From Mesorhizobium sp. ES1-4 (GTDB lineage: Bacteria > Pseudomonadota > Alphaproteobacteria > Rhizobiales > Rhizobiaceae): a stretch of 64,000 nt of DNA. Below, piece after piece: positions 24,732 through 32,944 of this stretch. How positions within the stretch are numbered: the stretch's first letter is position 1; every line of letters begins with the position of its first letter. A program made the position numbers and the translations under genes. Location of the stretch: positions 62,001-126,000 of the forward strand of contig NZ_JAIUGV010000012.1 of assembly GCF_020164745.1 (NCBI RefSeq), in the 5' to 3' direction. The notes below the pieces were generated by a model. The model worked only from the letters and a program-made list of their open reading frames with translations. It was not told the DNA's origin and searched no databases.

Positions 24732-25858
24732 ACGCATTCACCGCCCGCGACACTATTGCAAGCAGCGGGTTTCGCGACCTGAAGGTGGTTGCGAAGGTGA
24801 GGGAAAGCGCTGTCATCACGTCGTTCCATTTCGAGCCGGTCAATCCACGCGACTGGCGCGACTTCGAGCCGGGCCAGTTCCTGGTGTTTCGCGTTCCGGT
24901 GCCCGGGAATGCCGCTGGCGAAAGGGGGTACGTGCTGCGCAATTACAGCGTCTCCTGTTCGCCGGCCAGCGAGGGCCGCTACCGGATCAGCGTCAAGCGT
25001 GAAGCTGCACCCGCGCCGGGTCTGCCCGACGGAGCAAGCTCGTGCTTCCTGCATGACCGGATCGATGTTGGCGATGTACTCCAGGCCGAAGGGCCCCGCG
25101 GCGATTTCTTGCTCGACAAGGCCAGCAGCCGTCCGGTGGTGTTGCTCAGCGGCGGTGTCGGGCTGACGCCCATGGTCTCGATGCTGCATGCGGTGGCTGC
25201 CATGCCGGATCGCCGTGCCGTCTTCGTTCACGCCTGCGAGAACGGCGACGTGCATGCCTTGCGCGCCGAGGTCGCGAACCTTGTCGCCACGCGGCCTGGG
25301 CTGGTCGCCCATTACTGCTACCGGTCCCCGTCGGAGCGCGACAGGGCCGACGGGCATTTCCACAGCGAAGGCATGATTTCAAAGGATGTGCTGCAACGCC
25401 TGCTGCCGATCGACGACTATGATTTCTACCTTTGCGGCCCGCCGCCGTTCATGCAGGCGATCTACGCCATGCTGCGCGAACTTGGCGTGCCGAGGCATCG
25501 CATCGCCTACGAATTCTTCGGCCCGGCAACAGTGCTTGAGCCTGATGCCGCGCGAGCCCCTGCCGCGCAGGCGCAGCCGGCACGGATCGAGCCCGCGGGC
25601 GAGGTGGCCACTGTGCAGTTCCGAAAATCGGGCCTGACAGCGATCTGGGATGGCAAGGCGGCATCGCTGCTCGACTTTGCCGAGGACCAGGGCCTGGAGC
25701 CGGAATTCAGCTGCCGGTCCGGCATCTGCGGCACATGCAAGTCTCGGCTGGTCTCGGGTGAAGTCGCCTATTTCGCAGAACCGTTGGACGAGTTGGGACC
25801 AGGCGAAGTGCTGCTGTGCTGCTCCAGGCCACTCGGATCAGTCGTTCTGGACATTTGA
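24728..25858 (+). CDS. Oxygenase reductase: FAD/NAD(P) domain plus C-terminal [2Fe-2S] ferredoxin
   Basis: A 376-aa electron-transfer protein that passes NAD(P)H electrons to the Rieske oxygenase. RNYSVS binds FAD, LLSGGVGLTPM and YLCGPPPFM bind NAD(P)H, and C-terminal CRSGICGTCKS with a later CC supplies the ferredoxin ligands. The domain order FAD-NAD-Fe/S is that of class I Rieske reductases; a Pro/Ala-rich linker (about 275-295) separates the ferredoxin. ATGA overlap with the oxygenase gene ensures coupling. Confidence 0.9.
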   Translation: MNAFTARDTIASSGFRDLKVVAKVRESAVITSFHFEPVNPRDWRDFEPGQFLVFRVPVPGNAAGERGYVLRNYSVSCSPASEGRYRISVKREAAPAPGLPDGASSCFLHDRIDVGDVLQAEGPRGDFLLDKASSRPVVLLSGGVGLTPMVSMLHAVAAMPDRRAVFVHACENGDVHALRAEVANLVATRPGLVAHYCYRSPSERDRADGHFHSEGMISKDVLQRLLPIDDYDFYLCGPPPFMQAIYAMLRELGVPRHRIAYEFFGPATVLEPDAARAPAAQAQPARIEPAGEVATVQFRKSGLTAIWDGKAASLLDFAEDQGLEPEFSCRSGICGTCKSRLVSGEVAYFAEPLDELGPGEVLLCCSRPLGSVVLDI

Positions 25859-25904
25859 CAAGATCGTCGTGCCACGCGTGGCCAGGGGAAACGGAAGTCG
25901 GGAT

Positions 25905-27026
25905 TTGCAACTGTCGGTCAAGCCAGCGTCGAGCCTGCCACTCAATCCGCATGTCGCGGCATTGCCGCCCTATAATGCCGGCATGAACATCGCGATGGCG
26001 CGGGCGCTCAGTGGCCGCCACGACATTGCCCGGCTGGCCAGCAACGAGAACCCGGATGGCTGCTCTCCAGCCGTCCTGGCCGCATTGTCCTCCTCATCGT
26101 TCGAACCATGGCGTTATGCCGATCCGGCCTGCACGACGTTGCGAGCAGCACTTGGCGAAAGACTGAGTGTCGATCCCGGCCTGATCGTCGCGGGCAACGG
26201 TTCCGAGGAGATGATCGCCGCCATCTCGCGCGCCGTCCTGGTGCCGGGCGCCTCGGTGGTGACGACAGTGCCGAGCTTCGGGCTGCATGAGATCGAGCCG
26301 CTGGCGGCCGGTGCGAAAGTCGTCAAGATTGCCATGACGCCGGAGATGGGCTTCGACCTTGCCGCGCTCGAAACGGCGATCGCCGCCGGGCCGCGGATCG
26401 CTTTCATATCCTCGCCCTGGAACCCGGTCGGCCCGGGTCTCGATCTTTCCAGCTTGCGACGGCTTATCGCAGCCGTTCGGCCCGGCACGGTTCTCGTCCT
26501 CGACGAGGCTTATTTCGAATTCGCCGATGCCGGTGCGCCGGACGGCATCGAGGTGTTGCGCGACAGCTCTATCGACCATGTCGTGCTGCGGACCTTTTCT
26601 AAGGCTTATGGCCTTGCCGGGCTGCGCGTGGGTTATGCCGTCTGTTCGGGCCTCGAACTGGCAAGAGTGATCGCGGCAGCCAAGACCCCGTTCAACGTCA
26701 ACGTGGCGGCGCAGACCGCCGCTGTCGCTGCCCTTGCCGACGAGGGTTGGATGAAGGCGTCGGTGGGGCGCATCAGAGGCGAACGTGCCCGTGTCGCCGC
26801 CGCGCTGGCGGGTTTTGGCTTCCAGGTTGCGCCATCACAGACGAACTTCCTGTTCTTCGACTGCAATGGCGACGGTTCGAGCCTTGCCACGGGTCTCCTG
26901 GAGCAGGGGATTATCGTCAAGGCGTGGCGCGAGGCCGGCTATGAGCACTTTCTGCGCGTCACCATCGGCTCCCCGGCGGACAACGACCGGCTGCTCGGTG
27001 CTCTCCGGGGACTGGTGGGACAATGA
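25905..27026 (+). CDS. HisC-like PLP aminotransferase
   Basis: A 373-aa fold-type I aminotransferase of the histidinol-phosphate aminotransferase group. RLASNENPDGCSP is the N-terminal substrate loop, GNGSEEMI binds the PLP phosphate, VLDEAYFEFAD holds the PLP Asp and LRTFSKAYGLAGLRVGYA the Lys. In a catabolic operon it probably transaminates an intermediate rather than making histidine. The start is uncertain: TTG 25905 after GGAAGTCGGGAT fits best; GTG 25869 is the alternative. The end overlaps the next gene by ATGA. Confidence 0.82.
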   Translation: MQLSVKPASSLPLNPHVAALPPYNAGMNIAMARALSGRHDIARLASNENPDGCSPAVLAALSSSSFEPWRYADPACTTLRAALGERLSVDPGLIVAGNGSEEMIAAISRAVLVPGASVVTTVPSFGLHEIEPLAAGAKVVKIAMTPEMGFDLAALETAIAAGPRIAFISSPWNPVGPGLDLSSLRRLIAAVRPGTVLVLDEAYFEFADAGAPDGIEVLRDSSIDHVVLRTFSKAYGLAGLRVGYAVCSGLELARVIAAAKTPFNVNVAAQTAAVAALADEGWMKASVGRIRGERARVAAALAGFGFQVAPSQTNFLFFDCNGDGSSLATGLLEQGIIVKAWREAGYEHFLRVTIGSPADNDRLLGALRGLVGQ

Positions 27027-28522
27027 GCGGCCTCGCTTCTCCAGGGCAAACAAGCTGGATCGCCCAGGCGGTGCCATTGGCGGTCGTCGACGATATCCGT
27101 GATGTCGTCGGCGCCTCGAACGTGCGGACCGGCGACGATCTCGCCGATTGTGGCGCCGGCATTGTTGTCGCGCCTTTGTCGACGGAGGAGGTCGCGGCAG
27201 TGGTGCGCATCTGCCGCCGCAACGAGGTTCCTGTCGTGCCGCAAGGCGGACGAACGGGCCTGGTCGGGGGCAGCATTTCGCGGCCGGGCGAGATCGTGCT
27301 GTCGACGGCGCGCATGAACCGCATCGAGCGGCTCGATCCGCTTGAGCGCGTGGCGTTGGTTGGCGCCGGCGTCACTCTGGAAACCCTGCAGGAGGCCGCG
27401 CTCGAACACCGGCTGGAACCGGGTATCGACCTTGCCGCGCGCGGCTCGGCGACGATCGGCGGCATGGTGTCCACCAATGCCGGTGGGGTAATGGCGTTTC
27501 GCAACGGCGTCATGCGCCATCGCGTGCTTGGCCTCGAGGCCGTGCTGGCCGACGGATCGCTCTATTGCGACCTGACCCGGGTGGTGAAGAACTCCGCCGG
27601 CTACGACCTGAAGCATCTCTTCATCGGTGCCGAGGGCACGCTCGGCATCGTCACACGGGTGGTGGTCAAGCTCGATCCTTCGCCGCGCGCCACGGCGACC
27701 GCGCTGTTCGGCCTGCCCTCGGTCGAGGCGGCCCTGCGGATAATTCGGCTGGCGCTTGAATCGGATGCCGGGCATCTGCGCGCGGCGGAGGCGATGTGGA
27801 CCTCTTATTTCAGCCTGGCCGCCGCCGCCCATGAGTGGTCCGAACCCAGCGTGCCGCTCGATCAGCCGCTGTTCCTGCTGCTGTCGCTAGGCGGCGCACG
27901 CGAAGAGGCGATGCGCGAGGATTTCGAGCGGATCTATTTGGAGACGGTGCAGCAGTATCCCGATGCGACCGGCATCATCGCCGCCTCACGGCGGCAGGAG
28001 GACGATTTGTGGCGGCTGCGCGAGGATACCGGCGTGCTCTATCGCGCTCATCCCGATGCGCCTTCCTTCGACGTGTCCGTGCCATTGTCGGAGATTTCAG
28101 CCTATCTCGAAAGGATCATACCCGGTCTTGCCGCGATCGAATCAGGTCTCGCGCCCTATGTCTTCGGGCATCTGGCCGATGGGAACCTGCACATCGTGCT
28201 CAATCGCCGGGGTCCGCTGGCTCCTCCCATCGCGAAGGCGGTCGAGGACGTCCTGTATCAACAGCTCAGGCAGATTGGCGGTTCCTTTTCCGCCGAGCAT
28301 GGCGTTGGGTCGAAGCGCATCCATTCCCTGCTGGCGACAGCCGATCCGACGAAGCTCGCCGCGATGGAGCGGGTGAAACGAGCGCTGGACGACCAGTCGA
28401 TCATGAACCCCGAAAAGGTGCTTCCCTGCGATGCCTGGTTCGTCCGGTCCTGCAGTCCGCTCCCTTCCGGCAACGAGCGCCGATTGCCTCTTAAGAACGC
28501 GAGCGATCTCAACGATGAATAG
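27023..28522 (+). CDS. FAD-linked 2-hydroxyacid dehydrogenase, GlcD/D-lactate dehydrogenase family
   Basis: A 499-aa flavoprotein. VVPQGGRTGLVGGS is the PP-loop that binds FAD pyrophosphate, TIGGMVSTNAGG and LKHLFIGAEGTLGIVT are further FAD_binding_4 motifs, and the C-terminal FAD-oxidase domain carries FGHLADGNLHIVL and AEHGVGSKRIHSLL. It should oxidise a D-2-hydroxyacid to a 2-keto acid, feeding electrons to a quinone or ETF. Next to an aminotransferase, it could supply its keto substrate. The last 35 residues after NPEKVLPC are unusual and overlap the next gene by eight bases. Confidence 0.85.
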   Translation: MSGLASPGQTSWIAQAVPLAVVDDIRDVVGASNVRTGDDLADCGAGIVVAPLSTEEVAAVVRICRRNEVPVVPQGGRTGLVGGSISRPGEIVLSTARMNRIERLDPLERVALVGAGVTLETLQEAALEHRLEPGIDLAARGSATIGGMVSTNAGGVMAFRNGVMRHRVLGLEAVLADGSLYCDLTRVVKNSAGYDLKHLFIGAEGTLGIVTRVVVKLDPSPRATATALFGLPSVEAALRIIRLALESDAGHLRAAEAMWTSYFSLAAAAHEWSEPSVPLDQPLFLLLSLGGAREEAMREDFERIYLETVQQYPDATGIIAASRRQEDDLWRLREDTGVLYRAHPDAPSFDVSVPLSEISAYLERIIPGLAAIESGLAPYVFGHLADGNLHIVLNRRGPLAPPIAKAVEDVLYQQLRQIGGSFSAEHGVGSKRIHSLLATADPTKLAAMERVKRALDDQSIMNPEKVLPCDAWFVRSCSPLPSGNERRLPLKNASDLNDE

Positions 28523-30560
28523 CCACCCGGCGGAACGACAGGGAATGAACGGATTGACCGCAGCTACCAGTCGCCCGGCGGGACCGATGGCGCGCCAAGA
28601 TGAGAAGGCGTCGCCCTATGCCTCGGATTTTGCGGCCCTGCGTCGGGGATTTCGCGAGGCGGCCGAGCGGGCGGGCGCGGAATTGTTCGAATACCCTCAT
28701 CCGCTGAACGGGCCGAATGGGGAGGCCCTGGCGACCGATGTGGCGCTGCTTGGCCGCCGTGATGCGCCGAAACAGATCGTGCTCATCTCCGGAACGCATG
28801 GGGTCGAGGGGCCGTTCGGCTCGACCTGCCAGACCGCGTGGCTCGCCCAGAAGAACCTGCGGCGCTTGCCCGACGACACGGCGATCCTCGCCATCCACCT
28901 CATCAATCCCTGGGGTACGGCGTGGTCGCGGCGCGTCAACGAAGACAATGTCGATCTCAACCGCAACTTCATCGACTGGTCGGCCGCCGCTCCCGTCAAC
29001 AACGGCTATGCCGGCCTGCACGCCGCGCTTGCCTATCATGAGTGGGAAGGGCCGGACCGGATGGCGGCCGACGAGAAGCTCGCCGCGGCGCGCAGGAAAC
29101 TCGGGCATGCCGGGCTGGCGGCGGTCGTCGAGGCCGGCCAGTATGAATTCGCCGACGGCATGTTTTACGGCGGCGACGGCCCCGTCTGGTCGAACCGAAC
29201 CTTGAACGAAATCCTGAAGAGTTTTGCCGGCGAGGCGCGCCAGGTCATCGTCTTCGATCTGCATACCGGCGCCGGGCCCTATGGCTATCCGGCCCTGCTT
29301 TCGGTGGCGAGTTCCGAGCATGCCGGCCTTGCCTGGGGCAAATCCATCTTCGGGCCGGCGCTTGCGACAGTCCTGACAGGTCCGGGCGCCAAGACAGGCA
29401 CTGGCATCGCCGCAACGGCGACCGGTTATGTCTCGGACGCCGTCCGCAAGGCGATGCCGAAGGCGCGCGTGCTGCCGCTTGTCATCGAATGCGGCACGCT
29501 GGACGGCCCGACCGTGATGGAAGCGGTGCAGGCCGACAACTGGCTGCATCTGTTCGGCAAGCTCGATTCGCCGCTCGGCAAGCGGATACGGGAAACGCTG
29601 CGCTCGGCCTTCATTCCCGACGATGCGGATTGGCAGCGGACCTGCCTTTCCAGCAGCCTGCGCTATTTCGATCGTGCGCTGGCGGACCTGCAGGCTGTCG
29701 AGATTGGCCAGGACGAGGTCGTCGCGAAAGAACAGACGTCGCCAATGCTTCGCGCCGCGGTGGTCGCCCAGGCTCTCACCCTCGAACCGAAGACCAGCAC
29801 GCCAGCCGTGCAGATCGACGAGCTTCACAAGAGCTTCGGCTCGCTTCTGGTGTTGAAGGGCGTCAATCTCACGGCGCATGCCGGAGAGGTGATTTCGATG
29901 ATCGGCTCGTCGGGGTCCGGCAAGAGCACGTTCCTGCGCTGCATCAACCTTCTGGAGCAGCCGGACGGCGGCAAGGTCGCCATCGACGGCGAGGTCATCA
30001 AGATGAAGCCGTTGTCGAACGGCCGTGTCGGGCCGGCCGACATGGCGCAGGTCGAACGGATCCGCGCCCGCGTCGGGATGGTCTTCCAGAACTTCAATCT
30101 CTGGCCGCACATGACGGTGGTCGAGAACATTATCGAGGCGCCCCGGCACGTGCTGAAGGAGCCCCGCGAGAAGGCCATCGAGCGGGCACACGCCCTGTTG
30201 AAGAAGGTCGGGCTTGCCGACAAGCATGCCCACTATCCCGGCCAGTTGTCCGGCGGCCAACAGCAGCGGGCGGCGATCGCCCGCACGCTGGCGATGCGGC
30301 CCAAGGTCATCCTCTTCGACGAGCCGACTTCGGCGCTCGATCCCGAACTGGTTGGCGAGGTGCTGCGGGTGATCCGTCAGCTGGCGGAGGAAGGCAACAC
30401 CATGATCCTCGTGACGCACGAGATGCAGTTCGCGCGCGAGGTCTCCCACAAGGTTCTGTTTCTCCACCAGGGAAAGGTGGAGGAAGAGGGTGCGCCAGCG
30501 GAGCTGTTCGGCAGTCCGCGCTCGGAGCGTCTGCGCCAGTTCCTGGCACGGACACTATGA
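28515..30560 (+). CDS. Fusion of DUF2817 metallo-hydrolase and amino acid ABC transporter ATPase
   Basis: A 681-aa two-part protein with no internal stop. Residues about 33-398 form a DUF2817 (M14-like zinc hydrolase) domain: H95 and E98 in GTHGVEG, NVDLNRN (N149-R150), H250 in FDLHTGAG and a catalytic Glu in VIECGTLDG (E325). Residues about 432-681 are a full PAAT-type ATPase: Walker A GSSGSGKST, VFQNFNLWPH, LSGGQQQR, VILFDEPTSALDPE and THEMQFAR. The linker is Ala-rich and low in structure. The ATPase serves the binding protein and permeases that follow. An internal start near 29745 (ATG, weak ribosome site) could also make a free ATPase. The start may be 28515 or 28545. No such fusion is known to me. 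Confidence 0.85.
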   Translation: MNSHPAERQGMNGLTAATSRPAGPMARQDEKASPYASDFAALRRGFREAAERAGAELFEYPHPLNGPNGEALATDVALLGRRDAPKQIVLISGTHGVEGPFGSTCQTAWLAQKNLRRLPDDTAILAIHLINPWGTAWSRRVNEDNVDLNRNFIDWSAAAPVNNGYAGLHAALAYHEWEGPDRMAADEKLAAARRKLGHAGLAAVVEAGQYEFADGMFYGGDGPVWSNRTLNEILKSFAGEARQVIVFDLHTGAGPYGYPALLSVASSEHAGLAWGKSIFGPALATVLTGPGAKTGTGIAATATGYVSDAVRKAMPKARVLPLVIECGTLDGPTVMEAVQADNWLHLFGKLDSPLGKRIRETLRSAFIPDDADWQRTCLSSSLRYFDRALADLQAVEIGQDEVVAKEQTSPMLRAAVVAQALTLEPKTSTPAVQIDELHKSFGSLLVLKGVNLTAHAGEVISMIGSSGSGKSTFLRCINLLEQPDGGKVAIDGEVIKMKPLSNGRVGPADMAQVERIRARVGMVFQNFNLWPHMTVVENIIEAPRHVLKEPREKAIERAHALLKKVGLADKHAHYPGQLSGGQQQRAAIARTLAMRPKVILFDEPTSALDPELVGEVLRVIRQLAEEGNTMILVTHEMQFAREVSHKVLFLHQGKVEEEGAPAELFGSPRSERLRQFLARTL

Positions 30561-30628
30561 GGAAGCCGCATCCTCGAAGCGTCCGGTTCGGACAACTGCA
30601 ATGAAAACCAACGACAAGGGGAACTGAT

Positions 30629-31426
30629 ATGAAACTGAAAGTCTTGACGCTGCTCGCTTTTCTCGCGGGAAGCATGGGCAGCGCATTGGCGGCCGAAGGC
30701 GAGTTGTCCATCGGCACGGAAGGCGCCTACCCGCCATGGAGCATGTCCGACGCCAACGGCAACGTCACCGGCTTCGACGCCGATGTCGGCGCCTTGCTCT
30801 GCACCAAGCTTGAAGTGAAGTGCCATTTCGTCGTGCAGGCGTTCGACGGGTTGATCCCGGCACTGAAGGCCAAGCGCTTCGACGTCATCATCTCGGGCAT
30901 GTCGATCACCGCCGACCGCAAGAAGGAGATCAATTTCAGCGTCGGATACGCCGAACTGGCCAATATGTTCGTGGCGGCCAAGGGCTCCGATCTCGCCGCC
31001 ATCACCGATGTCGACACGCTGCTGAAATCGCTCGACGGCAAGAAGGTCGGCGTGCAGGCCGGCACGACGCACGCGCATTTCCTCGAGAAGCGCGCACCGA
31101 ATGCCGATCTCAAGACCTACGACACGCTCGACCAGATGCAGATCGACCTGGCGAGCGGCCGCATCGATACCGCTTTCGCCGATCAATCCGCCTTGCAGGA
31201 CTTCCTGGACAAGCCCGACGGCAAGAACTTTCAGCTGGTCGGCGTCGAGATCAAGAGCACCTTCGATCCGACTCTCGGCGAAGGCATCGGTGTCGGCATC
31301 GCGCAGGACAACACCGAACTCAAGGCCAAGATCGACAAGGCGCTTTGCGAGTTGATCGCCGACGGCTCGGTCGGCAAGGCCAGCCAGAAATGGTTCAAGA
31401 CCGACATTTCGCGGCCCTGCAAATAA
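30629..31426 (+). CDS. Opine/basic amino acid-type ABC transporter binding protein
   Basis: A 265-aa SBP_bac_3 protein with a clear signal peptide (LTLLAFLAGSMGSALAAEG). Core blocks are GTEGAYPPWSMSDANGNVTGFDADV, RFDVIISGMSITADRKKEINFS, VQAGTTHAHFLEK and SGRIDTAFADQSAL. The wording is of the lysine/arginine/ornithine and octopine/nopaline group. Two internal Cys pairs (C..KC) may form disulfides. GACAAGGGGAACTGAT precedes ATG 30629. It delivers the substrate of the oxygenase operon. Confidence 0.9.
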   Translation: MKLKVLTLLAFLAGSMGSALAAEGELSIGTEGAYPPWSMSDANGNVTGFDADVGALLCTKLEVKCHFVVQAFDGLIPALKAKRFDVIISGMSITADRKKEINFSVGYAELANMFVAAKGSDLAAITDVDTLLKSLDGKKVGVQAGTTHAHFLEKRAPNADLKTYDTLDQMQIDLASGRIDTAFADQSALQDFLDKPDGKNFQLVGVEIKSTFDPTLGEGIGVGIAQDNTELKAKIDKALCELIADGSVGKASQKWFKTDISRPCK

Positions 31427-31441
31427 CCGCTGAAAAGCTCT

Positions 31442-31471
31442 CGCATGCGTCCGGGCTGCCGGACGCATGCG
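31442..31471 (+). other. Intra-operon hairpin after binding-protein gene
   Basis: CGCATGCGTCCGG and CCGGACGCATGCG form a perfect 13-bp stem with loop GCTG, 15 bases after the binding-protein stop and 33 before the permease start. No T-run follows. Such stems typically protect the upstream message from 3' decay and lower downstream expression, giving binding protein in excess. Confidence 0.65.
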
Positions 31472-31504
31472 TCTCGTTCACGCGGCACATTTAGGGCAAC
31501 TCGG

Positions 31505-32218
31505 ATGGAATTCGGTCTCTGGCAGGTTTGGGAAGCGGGTTGGGTCACCGCGATCCTGCGCGGCGCGTCGATAACGATCCTCGTCGGTCTCGTCAGCATG
31601 GCGGCCGGTCTGGTGATCGGCATCGTCTGCGGCCTCATCAAATGGGCCCGGATTTTTCCGCTTTCGCTGCTTGTCGATGCCTATACCTCGCTGGTGCGTG
31701 GCATGCCCGAATTGCTCATCATCTATCTGCTGTTCTTCAGTTCGGTTGAATTCGTGACCAAGGTCGTGACCGCTTTCGGCTATGCCGGTGTCGCCGAGAG
31801 CGGCTATGCGTTCGTCATCGCGGTCATCGCCATCGGTGCCATCTCCGGCGCCTATTCGACCGAGGTCGTGCGCGGAGCGCTTGGCGCCATCCCCAATGGC
31901 CATATCGAGGCCGCTCGCGCGCTCGGGCTGCCAGGCGGCCGGATCTTTCGCCGCATCATCGCTCCGCAGATGCTGCGCATCGCGGTTCCCGGCATCAACA
32001 ATGTCTGGCAGACGACGATCAAGGATACGGCCCTGGTTTCCGTGGTCGGCCTTCAGGAGTTGATGCGCATTTCCTTCATCGGCGCGAATTCCACGCGCCA
32101 TCCGTTTATTTTCTACCTGATCGCGGCGGTGGTTTATCTCCTCATCACCCTTGTAAGCCAGGCCGGCTTCGACGGGATCGAACGCCTGCTCAGGCTGCGG
32201 ACGAGAAAAGCAGTATGA
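31505..32218 (+). CDS. Opine/amino acid ABC transporter permease 1
   Basis: A 237-aa HisQ/OccQ-type permease with about five hydrophobic helices. The EAA loop is HIEAARALGLPGGRIFRRII...PQMLRIAVPG and the block NVWQTTIKDTALVSVVG follows. I chose ATG 31505 (MEFGLWQVW), with AGGGCAACT upstream; the longer frame from 31445 would read through the hairpin. The stop overlaps the next ATG (32215-32218). Confidence 0.9.
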   Translation: MEFGLWQVWEAGWVTAILRGASITILVGLVSMAAGLVIGIVCGLIKWARIFPLSLLVDAYTSLVRGMPELLIIYLLFFSSVEFVTKVVTAFGYAGVAESGYAFVIAVIAIGAISGAYSTEVVRGALGAIPNGHIEAARALGLPGGRIFRRIIAPQMLRIAVPGINNVWQTTIKDTALVSVVGLQELMRISFIGANSTRHPFIFYLIAAVVYLLITLVSQAGFDGIERLLRLRTRKAV

Positions 32219-32904
32219 TAGACCTCATCCAGCTTGCGATCCCCGTTCTGCTCAAGGGCCTGTGGGTCACGGCGGCACTGACTTTTGTTTCGGTGCTGAT
32301 CGGCTTCAATCTCGGCCTTGGGCTGGCATTGATGCGGCTGTCGCCGAACCGGCTCCTGTCAGGTTTCGCCAAATATTACAGCAATGTCTTTCGCGGGACT
32401 CCGCTGCTGGTGCAGATATTCCTATTCTACTACGGGCTTGGCCAGCTTCCCCTCATCAAGGACAATGCGGCTCTGTGGTGGGTGATCAGCGACGGCGCGC
32501 GCTGCGCCGTGCTGGCGCTTGCATTGAATACGGCGGCCTACACGTCGGAAATCCTGCGCGGCGGATTGATGTCGGTTCCGGTCGGTCTCGTCGAAGCGGC
32601 CCAGGCGTGCGGCATGTCGCGCATGCTGCGGTTCCGCCGCATCGAGTTCCCGCTCGCCATCCGCCAGGCACTGCCGGCATATGGCAACGAGCTGATCCTT
32701 GTCGTCAAAGGCACCAGCCTCGCCTCGACGATCACGGTGCTGGAAATCACCGGCTATGCCAAGCGGCTGATGAGCCAGACCTTCGCGATCTTCGAGATAT
32801 TCGCCATTGCCGGGGTGCTCTACCTGGTAATCAACCTGTTGCTGATCGCGATTATCCGCGTCGTTGAACGCTTTCTCATGCGGCACGAAGCGCCCGCGAA
32901 CTGA
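32215..32904 (+). CDS. Opine/amino acid ABC transporter permease 2
   Basis: A 229-aa HisM/OccM-type permease, partner of the preceding gene. It shows the EAA loop VEAAQACGMSRMLRFRRIEFP and NELILVVKGTSLASTITVLE. It is the last gene of the eight-gene operon that starts at 23691. The operon ends 40 bases before the convergent end of cydC. Confidence 0.9.
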   Translation: MIDLIQLAIPVLLKGLWVTAALTFVSVLIGFNLGLGLALMRLSPNRLLSGFAKYYSNVFRGTPLLVQIFLFYYGLGQLPLIKDNAALWWVISDGARCAVLALALNTAAYTSEILRGGLMSVPVGLVEAAQACGMSRMLRFRRIEFPLAIRQALPAYGNELILVVKGTSLASTITVLEITGYAKRLMSQTFAIFEIFAIAGVLYLVINLLLIAIIRVVERFLMRHEAPAN

Positions 32905-32944
32905 TGCTCGAACAGACCGCCGTGGATGTGTCGCCTGGATCGGG

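Noticed and set aside
28509..30467. 652-codon minus-strand frame opposite the DUF2817-ATPase fusion
   Set aside because: Shadow of two recognised domains on the plus strand.
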